Below, piece after piece: positions 13,078 to 24,734 of a stretch of 64,000 bases of DNA (position 1 is the stretch's first letter; the number at the start of each line of letters is the position of its first letter). The translations under genes and the position numbers were made by a program. The stretch lies in contig CM012953.1 of NCBI GenBank assembly GCA_000181795.3, positions 11,884,006 to 11,948,005 of the forward strand, read 5' to 3'. The notes under the pieces were generated by a model that was not told the origin of the DNA, searched no databases, and saw only the letters and a list, made by a program, of their open reading frames with translations. Source of the DNA: Trichinella spiralis (Eukaryota; Nematoda; Enoplea; Trichinellida; Trichinellidae).

Positions 13078-13807
13078 CCCTCATCCGGGCAGCAAATTTT
13101 ACACCTTAATCCCGACACCTGTCTACATATGTAGACACTAGAAGTTTCTTCGTGTTTACTCCCTGTACATGATGTTAGAATGATTATTTTTTCAAGAACT
13201 AATGATAATTCCACAAATAGATTATTTATTTTATTCAATGCAAGCGCTACACGATATTTTAGTGATTTTATGGCTGCTACGTATATATTTTTTTTACGTG
13301 AATAGCAGCGGTTTCACGTTGATTTTCGACGTCCTTGCTCTCGGCATTTTGATGGATCTTATCATTTTATAACTGATAGCACAGCACAGCTGGTCAAACA
13401 ACACATCAAAATGAGGTATGGAAATTAAAAATCTATGCACAAACTAAAGATGCCTTCATCCACTACAGACTGCCCCAAAATCATAAATGTTACAGATATC
13501 AGTTATAAAACGACAAGATCCATCAAAACGCCGAGAGCAAGGACGTCGAAGGAAGGTCGAAAATCAACGTGAAACCGATGCCATTCATGTAAAAAAATAT
13601 ATATGTAGCAGCCATAAAATCACTAAAATATCGTGTAGCGCTTGCATTGAATAAAATAAATAATCTGTTTGTGGAATTATTATTAGTTCTTGAAAAAATA
13701 ATCATTTTAACATCATGTACAGGGACTAAACATGACGAAACCTCTCGTGTCTACATATGTAGACACGTGCCCGGATTAAAGTGTAAAATCTACTGCTCGA
13801 ATGAGGG
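13078..13807. mobile_element. Non-autonomous fold-back DNA transposon with piggyBac-type ends
   Basis: The element begins CCCTCAT and ends ATGAGGG, and is flanked on both sides by TTAA (13074-13077 and 13808-13811), the target site and terminal triplet known for piggyBac-superfamily transposons. Almost the whole element is an inverted repeat: about 300-bp arms (13078 to about 13380, and about 13497-13807), roughly 90% identical by eye, around a loop of about 115 bp. Subterminal palindromes lie at 13120-13137 and 13747-13766 (GTGTCTACATATGTAGACAC, a perfect 20-bp palindrome). No transposase frame is present; the 13523-13705 open frame is just arm sequence. It would be moved in trans. Confidence 0.85.
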
Positions 13808-14461
13808 TTAACTAATCAACATCAGTATCACATTATAGCAACAAGAAATGCAAACATACATTGATAAATACTGCATGTATACACAAATATGCATAAAAAT
13901 AAAAAGAAGAATTTAGTGATAAAATGATTCTATCGGCTAACAAGTAATGTTTATCAACAAATGCGGCAGTTTTTCTTAGCATGCTAAGCTTCATTTTAAC
14001 ATTATAAATACGCGTTTCTTTTGTTTTTCAACTGATCAGTGCAGCATAATCTATTTAATTTTTCATTCAAAGTAAACTGATTGATCACGTAAAAATACAA
14101 TCTGGATAAAATGCATAATAAATGGGCTTCAGATGCAAATAACATAGAAAGCAAATTGATAAATAAATGAATATGTATATATTGAAAACTCCCTCCGGTT
14201 GAGCCTGACCATCTGTAGCAGCTACCGTAACTGGTGATTAGCGGTTGTAATGTGATACTCACGTGCGTGCGTGTTTGAACATGTGTGAGATCTGATGTTG
14301 TGCGTGTGCGTTGGCCTGTGATTGTTTTGTGTGATTTTTCCGAATAAAGCCTAGTTCCGCGCCGTTGTTTTTGAACTGTTAGCGAAACGCAATTGCCACT
14401 TGTAGTTGGATTAAACAGTATATATATGATACCTGCATTTAGATTTAGTATATTTCTTAAA
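13808..14461. other. Upstream region of the secreted-peptide gene
   Basis: Contains about 115 bp (near 14066-14180) that recurs in diverged form at about 16686-16820 before the decayed copy, so the tandem duplication included upstream sequence. A GT-rich stretch (14255-14320) precedes the presumed transcription start. No protein gene was identified. Confidence 0.5.
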
Positions 14462-15978
14462 ATGAAGAATTTCGTATTGTGCGTGTTATTTTCTGCTATC
14501 TTGGTTTCTGGTCAGATTTTTAGAAAAGTAAGAAATACATACAAAATGAAATACATTTTTATAAATCTAAACACGGTGAACATGTGTATAATTATTTTGT
14601 TGATGTCATATGAATTTTTAATGTTATATTTATAATCATTACTTTTTAATCATTGCTTTTACACTGAACCTTTAAAAATAAAATTATTTCTAATAATTTC
14701 GCATAATCGTTAAATATTCAGTATAATAACTAATTTTCAAATCATTTGTGCATTCTTCTAAGTTTTGAATTTACGGTAACTTTTTAACAATAGTTTCAAC
14801 TTTTAAACTTTATAGTGAACTCATAGCAATAATAAGTAATATGTGCATCATTTGTACGACTTCTCTTGAAAGCAGCTTTTTTTACAAAAATATAGCATAT
14901 CAGACAGAAACGTAGAGTATTATTAGTCCACTTATGAATAAATCGCTTGATTAGTATTTTTCATTCAACTTTCTTTCCTAGAAAGATAGCAATGCAGTCG
15001 ACAGTGAAGACGCACTTAAACAAAAGGTACCAACAGAAGTATTGTTTAAAAAATAAAATTAATCTAATACTTAATTTATGCAATTCGTTCTAGACAGAAG
15101 GTTTACGGTTTTTATTTGTATTTTTTCTTCACAGAAATTTTTCCATAATTCTTCTTTCTAAATATGTATAAAAGTATTCTGAACCTCTTATATCTTTGTT
15201 AATATTTCAGATTTATGACATTAATGTTTCCATAACTCGATTATTTTTCTTTTTCTTCTTAAATATTCCTGTATTTTTTGTTCAGTTTTTATACGTTGGT
15301 GATATATGATTCTTAAAGGATAAATGTAATTTAGATACAAGATGTAGAAAGCTGGATAAAACATAGAAAAGATGAAGCAAACGTATGTATTTTCAGAATT
15401 GAATATACGCTTATTATGTATAGTATTGCAGATTAAATCATAAAGAGACAAGATTGAATAATGAGTAAATTTTCAATTCACATTTAGTAATCATAATTTC
15501 CTAAATTATCAAAAAAAGTTCAAACAAAACTCTGTATATGCTCATTTTTATGCATTTTAAATTAAATAGTATGTATTCAGTTAATCTAAGAAAGGAGCAA
15601 TAAAGCACTCTGAATTTGAAAAATGAGCATTTCAACATTCAAATAAAATTCAAAAACTTATGCAGTGTTTAATTATATATATTTCAAATAAAACAGTTTT
15701 GTAGATAATGATATAATAATAATCCACAATAAAATTCGATCATTATGTATTAATGATGCAATACATGCTTTCAGAATCCAGGAAAATTTGATGAATTACT
15801 TTTTGCTGCATCTTTAAAATGCCCTTCAGAATGTCTAAAATTCATTGATAAAAGCCCCAAAATGCACGAATTATGCTTATTGAAATGTCAAAAAAAGGTG
15901 ATGACAATTGCTATATCTCTTTACATATTAATGAAACTATTTCAGTTACTGAAACAAAACTCATCACTTTACAAATAG
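14462..15978 (+). CDS. Small secreted peptide with CX3C-X13-CX3C core
   Basis: Unrecognised 104-residue protein from five in-phase exons: 14462-14527, 14982-15026, 15335-15382, 15775-15897, 15946-15978, all with phase-0 junctions. Exon 1 is a signal peptide (MKNFVLCVLFSAILVSGQ). Exons 2 and 3 encode charged linkers (KDSNAVDSEDALKQK; VESWIKHRKDEAN). Exon 4 carries the only mature cysteines, as KCPSEC...LCLLKCQKK, a CX3C-X13-CX3C spacing suggesting a disulfide-stapled helical hairpin. Exon 5 adds LLKQNSSLYK with a possible N-glycan. The similarity between the two copies in exonic positions (see the 16864-18355 entry) supports these exons. Function is unknown; a secreted effector or structural peptide is a guess. 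Confidence 0.65.
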
Positions 15979-16863
15979 CACTGCAGAGCACCGGAAACAT
16001 CAAATAATCTTACAAATAATTTGACATATCTCTAAATGGATACTTTGATTAAATATCTATTTTGTTGTTTGCTTAACATGGTTTATTATTTCTTGCAAAT
16101 ACACACTTTGTCACTTCTGTACTGTCAATAATTGCATAATTCATGAAAACTTTTCATGAATGAAAACATATGCATCTGAAATTCTATTCGTAAAATTTAA
16201 GCTTTGAGGTAAACCTGTGTTGGGCTTAGTCATTTACAGATATTTACTTCAGCTTCATCTTACTGCTTATTGATCAAAATAAGTTTAGCATCATACACAA
16301 CTGCAGTGTCAATACAGTAAGCGAAATAAAAAATGAAAATAAAATTTTAACATTACTGAAATTGTTTTGTAAAAAACTGATTTGTGCATTTCATTTTATT
16401 TTCAAATTGAAATATTTCAAAGAATAGACATTGGTTTCTAAAATATTTTATTGAAAAATAAATGAAGAATGTAGATGTAAATGAATGGATACCAGTAAAT
16501 ATTAGGAATTAATATGGCTTACTTACATAATATATAATATATTATATATTCATATTTGGCCATTTACGAGTAAATATTGAGATTCCAACATTCATCAGAT
16601 ATTGTTCATATTCGCTGCAAGCAGAGTCTGCACACCGCCTGTGTACACATAGCCTATGTGCGGACTTGGTCTGCAACATATTCAAAGTAAACTGAATGGT
16701 CATGTCAAAATATAATGTGAATAAATTGCATAATAAATGCGTTGGAGGACTTCAGATGTAAATAGCGTAGAAAACAAAAGATCACATAAATATAAATGTA
16801 AATAAATAAGTACATATATGTGTGGATATGATTCCCTCATTCAAATTTATTACATTCCTTACA
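15979..16863. other. Spacer between the two secreted-peptide copies
   Basis: AT-rich. An imperfect palindromic AT block lies at about 16527-16550. The stretch at 16686-16820 is the counterpart of the region upstream of the first copy. No gene is seen. Confidence 0.5.
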
Positions 16864-18355
16864 ATAAAGAATTTTGTTTTCTGCTTGTTATTTTCAGCTG
16901 TCTTGGTTTCTGGCTAATTTCTTTTCAAAGTAAGCTCAAATAAAATGCATTTTTATAAATATTCAATTCAGTGTTGCAAACTATGAATAAATATTCTGAT
17001 TGAAATTATTAATTTCTACAATGTTTTGTCATAGAAAAAAGCCAAGGCCAAGAAAAGTAAAGATACACTTAAGGAAAAGGTATCTCCATGGACAGTGTTG
17101 AAAAAATAAAGTTAACAGAACAGCTTACTGATTCAACTTGTTGAAAACAATTTTTAGCTTTTTATCTTTTAGCTATTTTTATTATTTTTTTAGTATTTCT
17201 TCTTCATAATTCTTTGTGCAGCTTCTTTTATCATGTATACATATATAAAACCATACTTCAGTCTCTGTTTCTCTTTTGACTTGATTTTTTAACTTTATAA
17301 AACTATTGCTATCCTATGGAAATTAATCTTCTTTTGCTTTTATTTTTTTGACATTCTGTGCTCAAGTTTTGTTCATTTCTGATATTTGAAATTTAAGAAA
17401 TAATTATAATTTGATAGAAAGTGTGGAAAGTTGGATAGAAAAAACAAGGGAGAAAGCAAAGAGATGCATAACTAACTTAAAATATGAGCAAATTATGCAC
17501 AATTCATAAAATCATTTTTTATGAGATCATAGAAAAACAGGATTAAAAAGCAAGATTTAAATTTAAATTTAAATTTAGTAACTGAAATTAAAAATTATAA
17601 AAATTCAAGCGAAGATCTTTGTTATATATACATATGAATACGCTAACTTTTATTCATCTTAAATTAAACATGCACTGATAAAAAATGAAAATGAGTATTT
17701 CAGGATTTATATACTATGTAACGAGCGAAACAACAAGTCACTCGTCTCCGATGTTAGTGGACTGTATGTCTGAGTTGTTATTGCAAGGCCGGGAGTGTCC
17801 AATGTGTTAGACAATCCGACTTATAAGGCGACAACTGTTATTTAAAAACTCGATTGAGTGTCAAACAGTTTACTCAAGAAAATAACACTGAGCTGGGGAT
17901 AATCAGACAAGAAATAAAAGAATAACACACCAAGAAAAGCAAAACACGCTAAAGGCAAACTACTAACAACGGCAAGCCACCACTATCTCGCAAGCAACCA
18001 CGCCCCCAAAAATCCCCTATTACGTCACTTCCGGGTCTACCGTGTTATTAATGACACTCGGGTTCTCTACGTTGAATACAGACCCATTTCTGTCGTCTAC
18101 ATACTATACAGAAAGATTACGCACAGTATAATCATTTTGTATTCATGCTGCGATGCATGATTTCAGATCCAAAAGAAGTAAATGCCCTTCAGAATGCAAA
18201 GATTTCTTTCAAGAATGCCCTTTTGATCAGAAGTTTATGAAATGCTCACTATGCGTTCTGAAATGTCAAAAAAAGGTATTGTGAATTTTAAGCTGCTCTG
18301 AATGTTACTAAAACTATTCCAGGTACTGAAAGAAAATTCATCACTTTACAAATGA
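16864..18355 (+). pseudogene. Decayed tandem copy of the CX3C secreted-peptide gene
   Basis: All five exons of the 14462-15978 gene are recognisable in order. Exon 1 (16864-16929) has ATA in place of the start codon and an in-frame TAA at 16915. Exon 2 (17035-17079) is intact and Lys-rich. Exon 3 (about 17413-17461) has lost its donor (AG replaces GT) and probably its acceptor. Exon 4 (18167-18275) keeps the CPSEC and CVLKCQKK motifs but has gained extra Cys residues and is out of phase with exon 2. Exon 5 (18323-18355) reads VLKENSSLYK then stop. A solo LTR sits between exons 3 and 4. It is best called a pseudogene, although exons 4 and 5 could survive within a different transcript. Confidence 0.75.
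17717..18101. mobile_element. Solo LTR of an LTR retrotransposon
   Basis: A 385-bp block runs from TGTAACGAG to GTCTACA (TG...CA ends) and is flanked by the 5-bp direct repeat TACTA (17712-17716 and 18102-18106). It is clearly richer in GC than its surroundings and has no open frame. The terminal dinucleotides plus a 5-bp target duplication are standard marks of LTR-element insertion; absence of an internal region and second LTR points to recombination to a solo LTR. Superfamily (Gypsy or BEL/Pao) cannot be settled from the LTR alone. Confidence 0.8.
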
Positions 18356-19825
18356 AGCTGCAGACTGCTCTGAAGATTATTCACGAGAATATTTCAAAAC
18401 TTTTCATTTTTTAATCTGATTTGGCTATTTTTTCATAAAATCAGAGGTTGGATATTTTAATAGGCTTTCGTGTTTTATTTGTGCGTAAACTTTTACCATT
18501 CAGAATTTTTGGCATATGAATTACAATAAACTGATCAAAAGATTTTCCGTTAGATTCAGAAATTTCCAAAACTAATAATATTATGAATTGATTCGCATGC
18601 TTACTAAAACTTATTTTTGAAAAATTAACTGTAAAAATGTAAATGTGCAGTAGAAGAAGAAACGTGAAAAGTATAAATGAATGTTCTTAAAGTGTATTAA
18701 ATACTTTATGGCAAATCAAAATTCCGTTAACATCCTGTTCAATAAAAATGTCTAATCAGAAAGAATTTTTTGAAGGAAGAAAACAGGAAATAATGTATAA
18801 TAAATGCAGCTCTAAAAATAGTGCGCTGGTGTCAAAAGGTACTGATTTTTACTGTACTTTTATGCTTTCAAATAAAATTATATACAGCTTTTGTATGTTT
18901 CCTTAGCAAGTAATATTCACATTTTATTATCTACTTTTTTTAAATAACTGCAAATGGGAGTTAAAAAATGTTGGATTCAACTGAGCTGAACTGTTTTAAC
19001 TGAACAAATGGCTATCAATATTTTAAAACATAATACACGTCAAATGCCTTTTAAATTACTTTCACTGGAAACAACTGATCAGCACTGATCTCATTAACAC
19101 TGAACTTACACAATAATATAACTTGAAAGAAAACTTATCTCAGGAATCAGTTTATTGTGTTTTCAACAAATCTTTATTTATCTGCATCATTCCTTTTGTA
19201 AAAACAACTCACTTTGGGCATATTTATTACAGAAACTTGAAAATACCATTAAACAACTGTAGATTACAAAAAAAATCCTTCTAGTATAGTGTTACGTTTA
19301 TATAAAACTTTTTTAAGTATGGCGTGGGATGAAAAAAATTTGTAACATTGCCGACAATAATTTATGTGGATACAATTTTATAAAAGTCATCTTTCTGTAA
19401 ATGCTCATTTATTACGTAATGAAAATTGCATTAATTTTTGCGAGTGATGCGCAGAATAAATGAAACTGTTCTTTCTTCTTGTTGAAAATGAAAATATTTC
19501 ATTACAAATAAGAAAATTTTGTAATACCATTTCGTATTGATCTATTAATTGAATTAACTTAACAGTTAACTTTAAAGTTAGTTAACACTGACAGTTAACT
19601 TACTTTAAAGTTTACTTATTTAAACAATGGAAGTTTAAAATGAATACGCTCTAAATTAAAAAACATTTTAAAGTGAAAATCACCTATAAAAGGCACTGAC
19701 AAAAATAAATTACTCATTCCTGATTTTGCTCCTCGACAGAACGGTGAGCATATTAGAGTAGCTGCTGTGATGTGATGTGATGAACGTTAATATTTTCATT
19801 TTCATATTTAGCATTGTTGTGGAAC
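18356..19825. other. Intergenic and upstream region of the vWA-like gene
   Basis: AT-rich with no supported gene. Repeated AGTTAAC/TTTAAAGTT words at about 19553-19620 form overlapping direct and inverted repeats. A TTTAG acceptor at 19811 lies 15 bases before the chosen ATG, suggesting a 5'-UTR intron or a trans-splice site. Confidence 0.5.
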
Positions 19826-21750
19826 ATGGAGAAGCTTCAGAAAAGTTTCATTGTTTTAATGGCACTGTTTTATTCAGTTGCCTGTAGTTATGATGGAAAC
19901 GGAATCCAGGCCGAAAGAGATCCATTCTCTGCTGACGTGGCATTAATCTTCGACAGTAGCAAAGTTATTTCAGAGAAAATGTTCGAGAAAGAAAAGAATG
20001 CGATAATAAGTCTGGCCAAAGTATTTTCTGAAGATAAGTACAACGTTCGACTCGCCGTTATACAGTATTCGATGAAATCTGACCAACAATATTTGCCGGC
20101 TAATGTGGTTTACAATCTTGACTACATAAAAGACATCAGTGAGCGCATTATTTTTGTTTAATAATATTCCATTGCTAATTTTGTTATGTTTTCTTTCTTT
20201 TGAAAATGCTCTTTATGCTTTTAACTTTTTTTTAATTATTTTTTTTAATTTAACTTGAGAGGTAGATGTGAAATTAATTAGTGTTGTGTTTCAGAAAATT
20301 TTTCCAACCAAATTATTAAAATAAAACAGTCACATTGGTTGGTTAACATCAGTGATGCACTGAGGGTATGCAAGACAAATGTCTTCGAATCAGAAGACAT
20401 TAATGGCGGTAGACCGACAAGAAGACATTTTGTTATCTTATTCACATACGGTACCACGTTTGTTGAAGACGATCTCCCTCATTATTGGGCACAAATTATG
20501 AAAAATGCCGGTCATCACATCTTCGTAGTATCTACTCGTACTTATAACCGTGCAACATATAAAAAATCGACTCAACAGCATCATTTTCTTCAAAAGAATG
20601 TAGCTAGTGATCCCACACTGTTTTTTATTCTGGATGAATTTGCCAATATGAAAACATTTTTAAATTTGTTGCTTATGAAAATGTTCTCAATTGGTAATAC
20701 AATGATTACAATTTCAACTACAACACCAACGACGACAACGATCACGACAAATGATGTTTCAAACGTTTCATCACCGAATGAAGAAAATGGTACAATTATT
20801 ACAGATGAATATTTAAATAGCATTTCCACTATGCAACAGTTCAATGAAACTGATTTGACAAGTCATCCCTACGAAACTACTACCAATGCAGAGCAAAGTT
20901 TGAATTCTACAGTACTGGAATTAGATTTGAACGAAAACTTTGATGTTACAACTAATGAAACCAATTTCCATCAGCTTAATGAAACTGATTTAACTCCCAC
21001 TGAAAATATTTCGAATGCAGAGCCAAGTTCAGAATCTACAAATGAATTAGATTTAAGCGAAAATTCAGATGATATAGACAACGATGAAGATGATGAACAA
21101 ATTGTTGCAAGTGGATATTCAAATGATAGAACCGATTTTTATCCGTTTAATGAAGATACACTGGATGAATCTGCTTCTACATTGTCGCATGAGTCAGATA
21201 TGGACACTCCTTTAGTGGACGAAAATTTAAATGACAGTGACGAAGTAGAGTCAGAGTCTTCAAGCATTGAATTGGACAACAATATATTGGAAAATAATAC
21301 ATCAACATCTAATCTAATTAATGAAAAGATGAAAAATAGCTCACTGAAATTTGAAAATCGAACAGAAGACACTTTTACAAGAACTGTACCAAACAATTCA
21401 TCAGGAGCTTTGAATTTGACTGACATTTACAATGACCAAAAAAATAAAGAGCCAAACTTCTGGATATTCATTTTTATTTTTGCCCCTGTTGGTGTCGCTT
21501 TTCTGCTGGCAATGACGGTATATGGAATACGGAAACGTCAGAAGCTGAGCAAAATGAGAAAGACAGAACAGCCCGTAGAAAAAGACAACAAAGAACAAAC
21601 TAATGGTAAGTAATTGGAAAATCATCAAATATTACAAATTAATAGGATAGAAAATAATGTGCCTAATCATATTCTTTATTTGTAGAAAGCATTTCCTCCA
21701 CTATTCATCCAGGCTATTCAGCGATAATGGAAGATTTGGAAGAATTATAA
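19826..21750 (+). CDS. Type I membrane protein with vWA-like domain and acidic glycosylated stalk
   Basis: Three exons (19826-20138, 20295-21605, 21686-21750) give 562 residues. A signal peptide (MEKLQKSFIVLMALFYSVAC) is followed by a von Willebrand A-like fold: ADVALIFDSSKVIS, YNVRLAVIQYS, WLVNISDALRVCK, RRHFVILFTYGT, GHHIFVVSTRTY. The metal site is degenerate: the DxSxS position reads DSSKV. Next comes a long Asn/Ser/Thr/Asp/Glu-rich stalk with many NxS/T sites and an internal repeat built around (F/L)NETDLT...NAE...ELDL. A transmembrane helix (FWIFIFIFAPVGVAFLLAMT) precedes a basic cytoplasmic tail ending MEDLEEL. It resembles nematode vWA surface proteins in layout; no named orthologue is recognised. 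The upstream frame-matched codon at 19814 is TTG, so the 19826 ATG is preferred. Confidence 0.75.
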
Positions 21751-22888
21751 AGATGTTATTAACAGTAATTTGTTAGATTAGATTAACTGTATATATTAAT
21801 TTCAAAAGAAAAATATATGTATACTTATTTATTTTGCTTCACAAATAAATTTTATTAATTTATTTTGTTATCGAATCAATTTGATTCTGCATCTTTATGC
21901 ATATTTCACAATTCACTAATTAAGTTTGCATTACACAAATCATATAATTTGCAACTGCAAGTGGCACAGCTTTAGTTTACTTGTTGCAAGAAATTTGACA
22001 AAATTATGAAAATTAACTAATTTAGAAGATAAAAATGAGTGAAAATTCGTTTAAAATAACAGCAGTATGAGTAATGCAATATACTAATAATTTATTTTTC
22101 TTCTTCAATTACTTGGCTACTTCAAGTTGGAAATTCAACTATTCGTCATTTAGCTTATTTAAAGTAAAATTAGCAAAAATTATCTCTTCCTCGAATTTAC
22201 TGCTTTAAGTTACGATTACAATTGTTGTCATGATGTTACGTTCCCTACGCTGCACTACCCTTCCTTCCTATCCAGACTCTGGATGAGCACAGATCAATCT
22301 GCGGGTTATATTTCATCAAGTAAAATAGATAATGCATGCAATATCACAAGAAAATTACAAAGAGAAATGCTGTACATGACACACATATAGCATTACTTAC
22401 ATTTAATATATAGAAATATAGATAACTGCTGTGCATTCAGACGTAAAAGGTTATGCTGATCTTCCCAATTATTCATTACATAGTTTCTTAAAAATCGCAA
22501 ATGCATATTTAACAATTCACTGATAAAACCATTTTATGAACGGATGGATTTGAAATGCAAAATTCTTTCTTGTTCAACACTTCCGCTTAGCCATATTGAT
22601 AATTGCAGTCGTATCAAAAACAATAAAATAAAGCTGCTTAAGAAATGAAAAGCACGACGCAATTTTAATGATACCTTTATAATATTTACAACTGCCATTT
22701 TTAGTATGGAACAAAAACAAAACTGAAATAGGGTTTTCAAACTTTATTAACATTTATGAAACGGTCGAGGAATATATACCAATTTCAATACAGATATGAA
22801 AAAACGTTAAATCAATTCATTATTTCATTCTGTTTTCAAAGAAATAAAATGTAATGCAAACATCATTCCTGCTAATTTCACCATTTAA
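21751..22888. other. Convergent 3' spacer
   Basis: Lies between the ends of the vWA-like gene and the minus-strand neuroguidin gene. Polyadenylation signals (AATAAA) occur near 21840 on the plus strand. A slightly GC-richer patch at 22225-22310 shows no frame or RNA fold that I can support. Confidence 0.5.
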
Positions 22889-24734
22889 TCATTTTGAAAT
22901 TTTTTTACTTTTTTTATGCTTGTACTTTTTTCCACTTTTCCGCATTTTTCCCTTCTAAAATAAAAAATCCAATACACACGAAAAGTATAAAGAATAATTA
23001 AAAAATGCTTTCTAATCACAATTTTGACAATTGGTATTTAGATACAAAATAAATGAAAAAAATATTAACATACACATAACTGCCTAACAAATAAAGATAT
23101 GCTTTAACAATGCTTAAAACTATTAAATAAAAAGGTTTAAGAATAATTTTAAAAAACACATACTTTAGAAGTAACAGGCTGAGCAAAATCAGGAGCAAAA
23201 TCAAATAAGCTGCTAAAGCCAGCTTGAAAATCCATCCGATTTCGACGTTTCTTTTTTGGATCATTTAATCTAACCATATACTCTTCTTCATATCTAAATT
23301 TACGAAAAATAGTACTGACGTATTTCGATAGCGACCGCTAATAATTATGCATACTCTGTGCGCCTCTTCTGTTCGTTTCTTTCTTGTCGTCGCATATAAC
23401 TCACGTGATCCTAGAACAAAAGTAAATTATTCAAGTTATACAGCGAAACATACGCCTTTCACTTACGATAATTTCTTCAGGTCCTTGAGAGTACTGTTGT
23501 TTAAGATCTTCAATCATGCTCGAATGAGTGACACGCCTACGAATACGTTCCGCGTATCTATCCTTTGGTTCAACTAAAGCAACAACCCGTGAAAGGTTAA
23601 ATTTATCAATTATAAATTTATTGACAGCATTTTCAAAGAAAAATTGAAACGCGAGAAAAATATATTCGCAACTAAGTAATAAAAAGAAAATTATTGAATA
23701 ATGTAATGAACATCATGTGAAAAACGATTTAAAAAATCAGCAAATGCCAAGTGATAAACAAGAAAAATAAATAAGAAAACACCATAAAAATTATAGTACA
23801 CTCGCGTTTAGTTGCCATTTTTGTTACTAAAAATATTTTTTATATTATGTTGGATCTGCAAAAAATATTTGAAGTATATGTACAACTTATATATTGTATA
23901 GAATTAATATTAAGTTGAAACAAGTTCCATTTTTCTTTAAAAATAACTAAGCATTTTAAATTCACACTAAAGTAAATTAATAATTACCATACGGAACAGC
24001 CATTAATTTTGGAGGAACATATTTCTGAACTTCGTTCGCCTGTTTCTTGCACTTATCTTGCGTTTCCAATTCATCAGAATCTTCACTTTCAATCTGAAAT
24101 TTGAAAACAAAAAATAATATTCACCTGATCACACAAATAAAGCGTTACTTGATCGTCCATTGCTTCTGGCTGAGCTTTAAAACCAAGAGGGTCAACATCA
24201 CCTAGATAAGTGAAATTCGTGAATAATGAAATTCGAATATTAGATGCAGCGTTTAATTACCAACTGTTTTAGAGCTCACTGATTTCAACAGCTTTTCAAT
24301 TTGATAGTTCATCTTTTCTTCAATTGGACGCGTTCTTTCTATTACCTTAAATTTATAGATGAGAAAATAAACATATCCAACCCTTTATTACTGTGCGTAT
24401 TTCAACTAATCGATCAACCACTGCATCTCCTTCAATTGTATGTCCATCAAGCTTCTTCAATAAGATGTAGTTAAGCTGAATGACATAACTCAAAAGTAGA
24501 TGAAACTTCATTTCCATTAAACTTATTCCCTTAAAATAATTTTTATTTAACGTAACTGAAACTATAAAATCGGTTTTAAACCAAATAAAACGTATGGTGT
24601 ACCTTTTCCCTGTAAACCATTTCCAAAACAAAATCATTGCATTTATGCAGAAATTCTTGCAATAAAGATGTGTTCGCAATAATATTATCATATAATTCAT
24701 TCAACTTCTTGCGATCCACTAATAGATCAGACAT
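22889..24734 (-). CDS. NGDN: Neuroguidin (Sas10/Utp3/C1D family, Lcp5-like)
   Basis: A nucleolar protein of the small-subunit processome (yeast Lcp5), also reported as an eIF4E-binding translational regulator in animals. Nine exons on the minus strand (24603-24734, 24392-24529, 24261-24345, 24149-24201, 23988-24093, 23467-23573, 23355-23410, 23164-23293, 22889-22954) join in phase to 290 residues. Diagnostic matches are the Sas10/Utp3 segment (LLLSYVIQLNYILLKKL, DRLVEIRTVIERTRPIEEK, MNYQIEKLLK), the DPLGFKAQP and KYVPPKLMAVPY motifs, the helical stretch SSMIEDLKQQYSQGPEEI, EEEYMVRL, and a Lys/Arg-rich tail typical of the family. The N-terminus may extend upstream: an AG acceptor lies just before the chosen ATG. 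Length is close to the human protein. Confidence 0.9.

Noticed and set aside
13523-13705. Open frame within the fold-back element
   Set aside because: It is inverted-repeat arm sequence mirrored in the other arm and shows no transposase motif.
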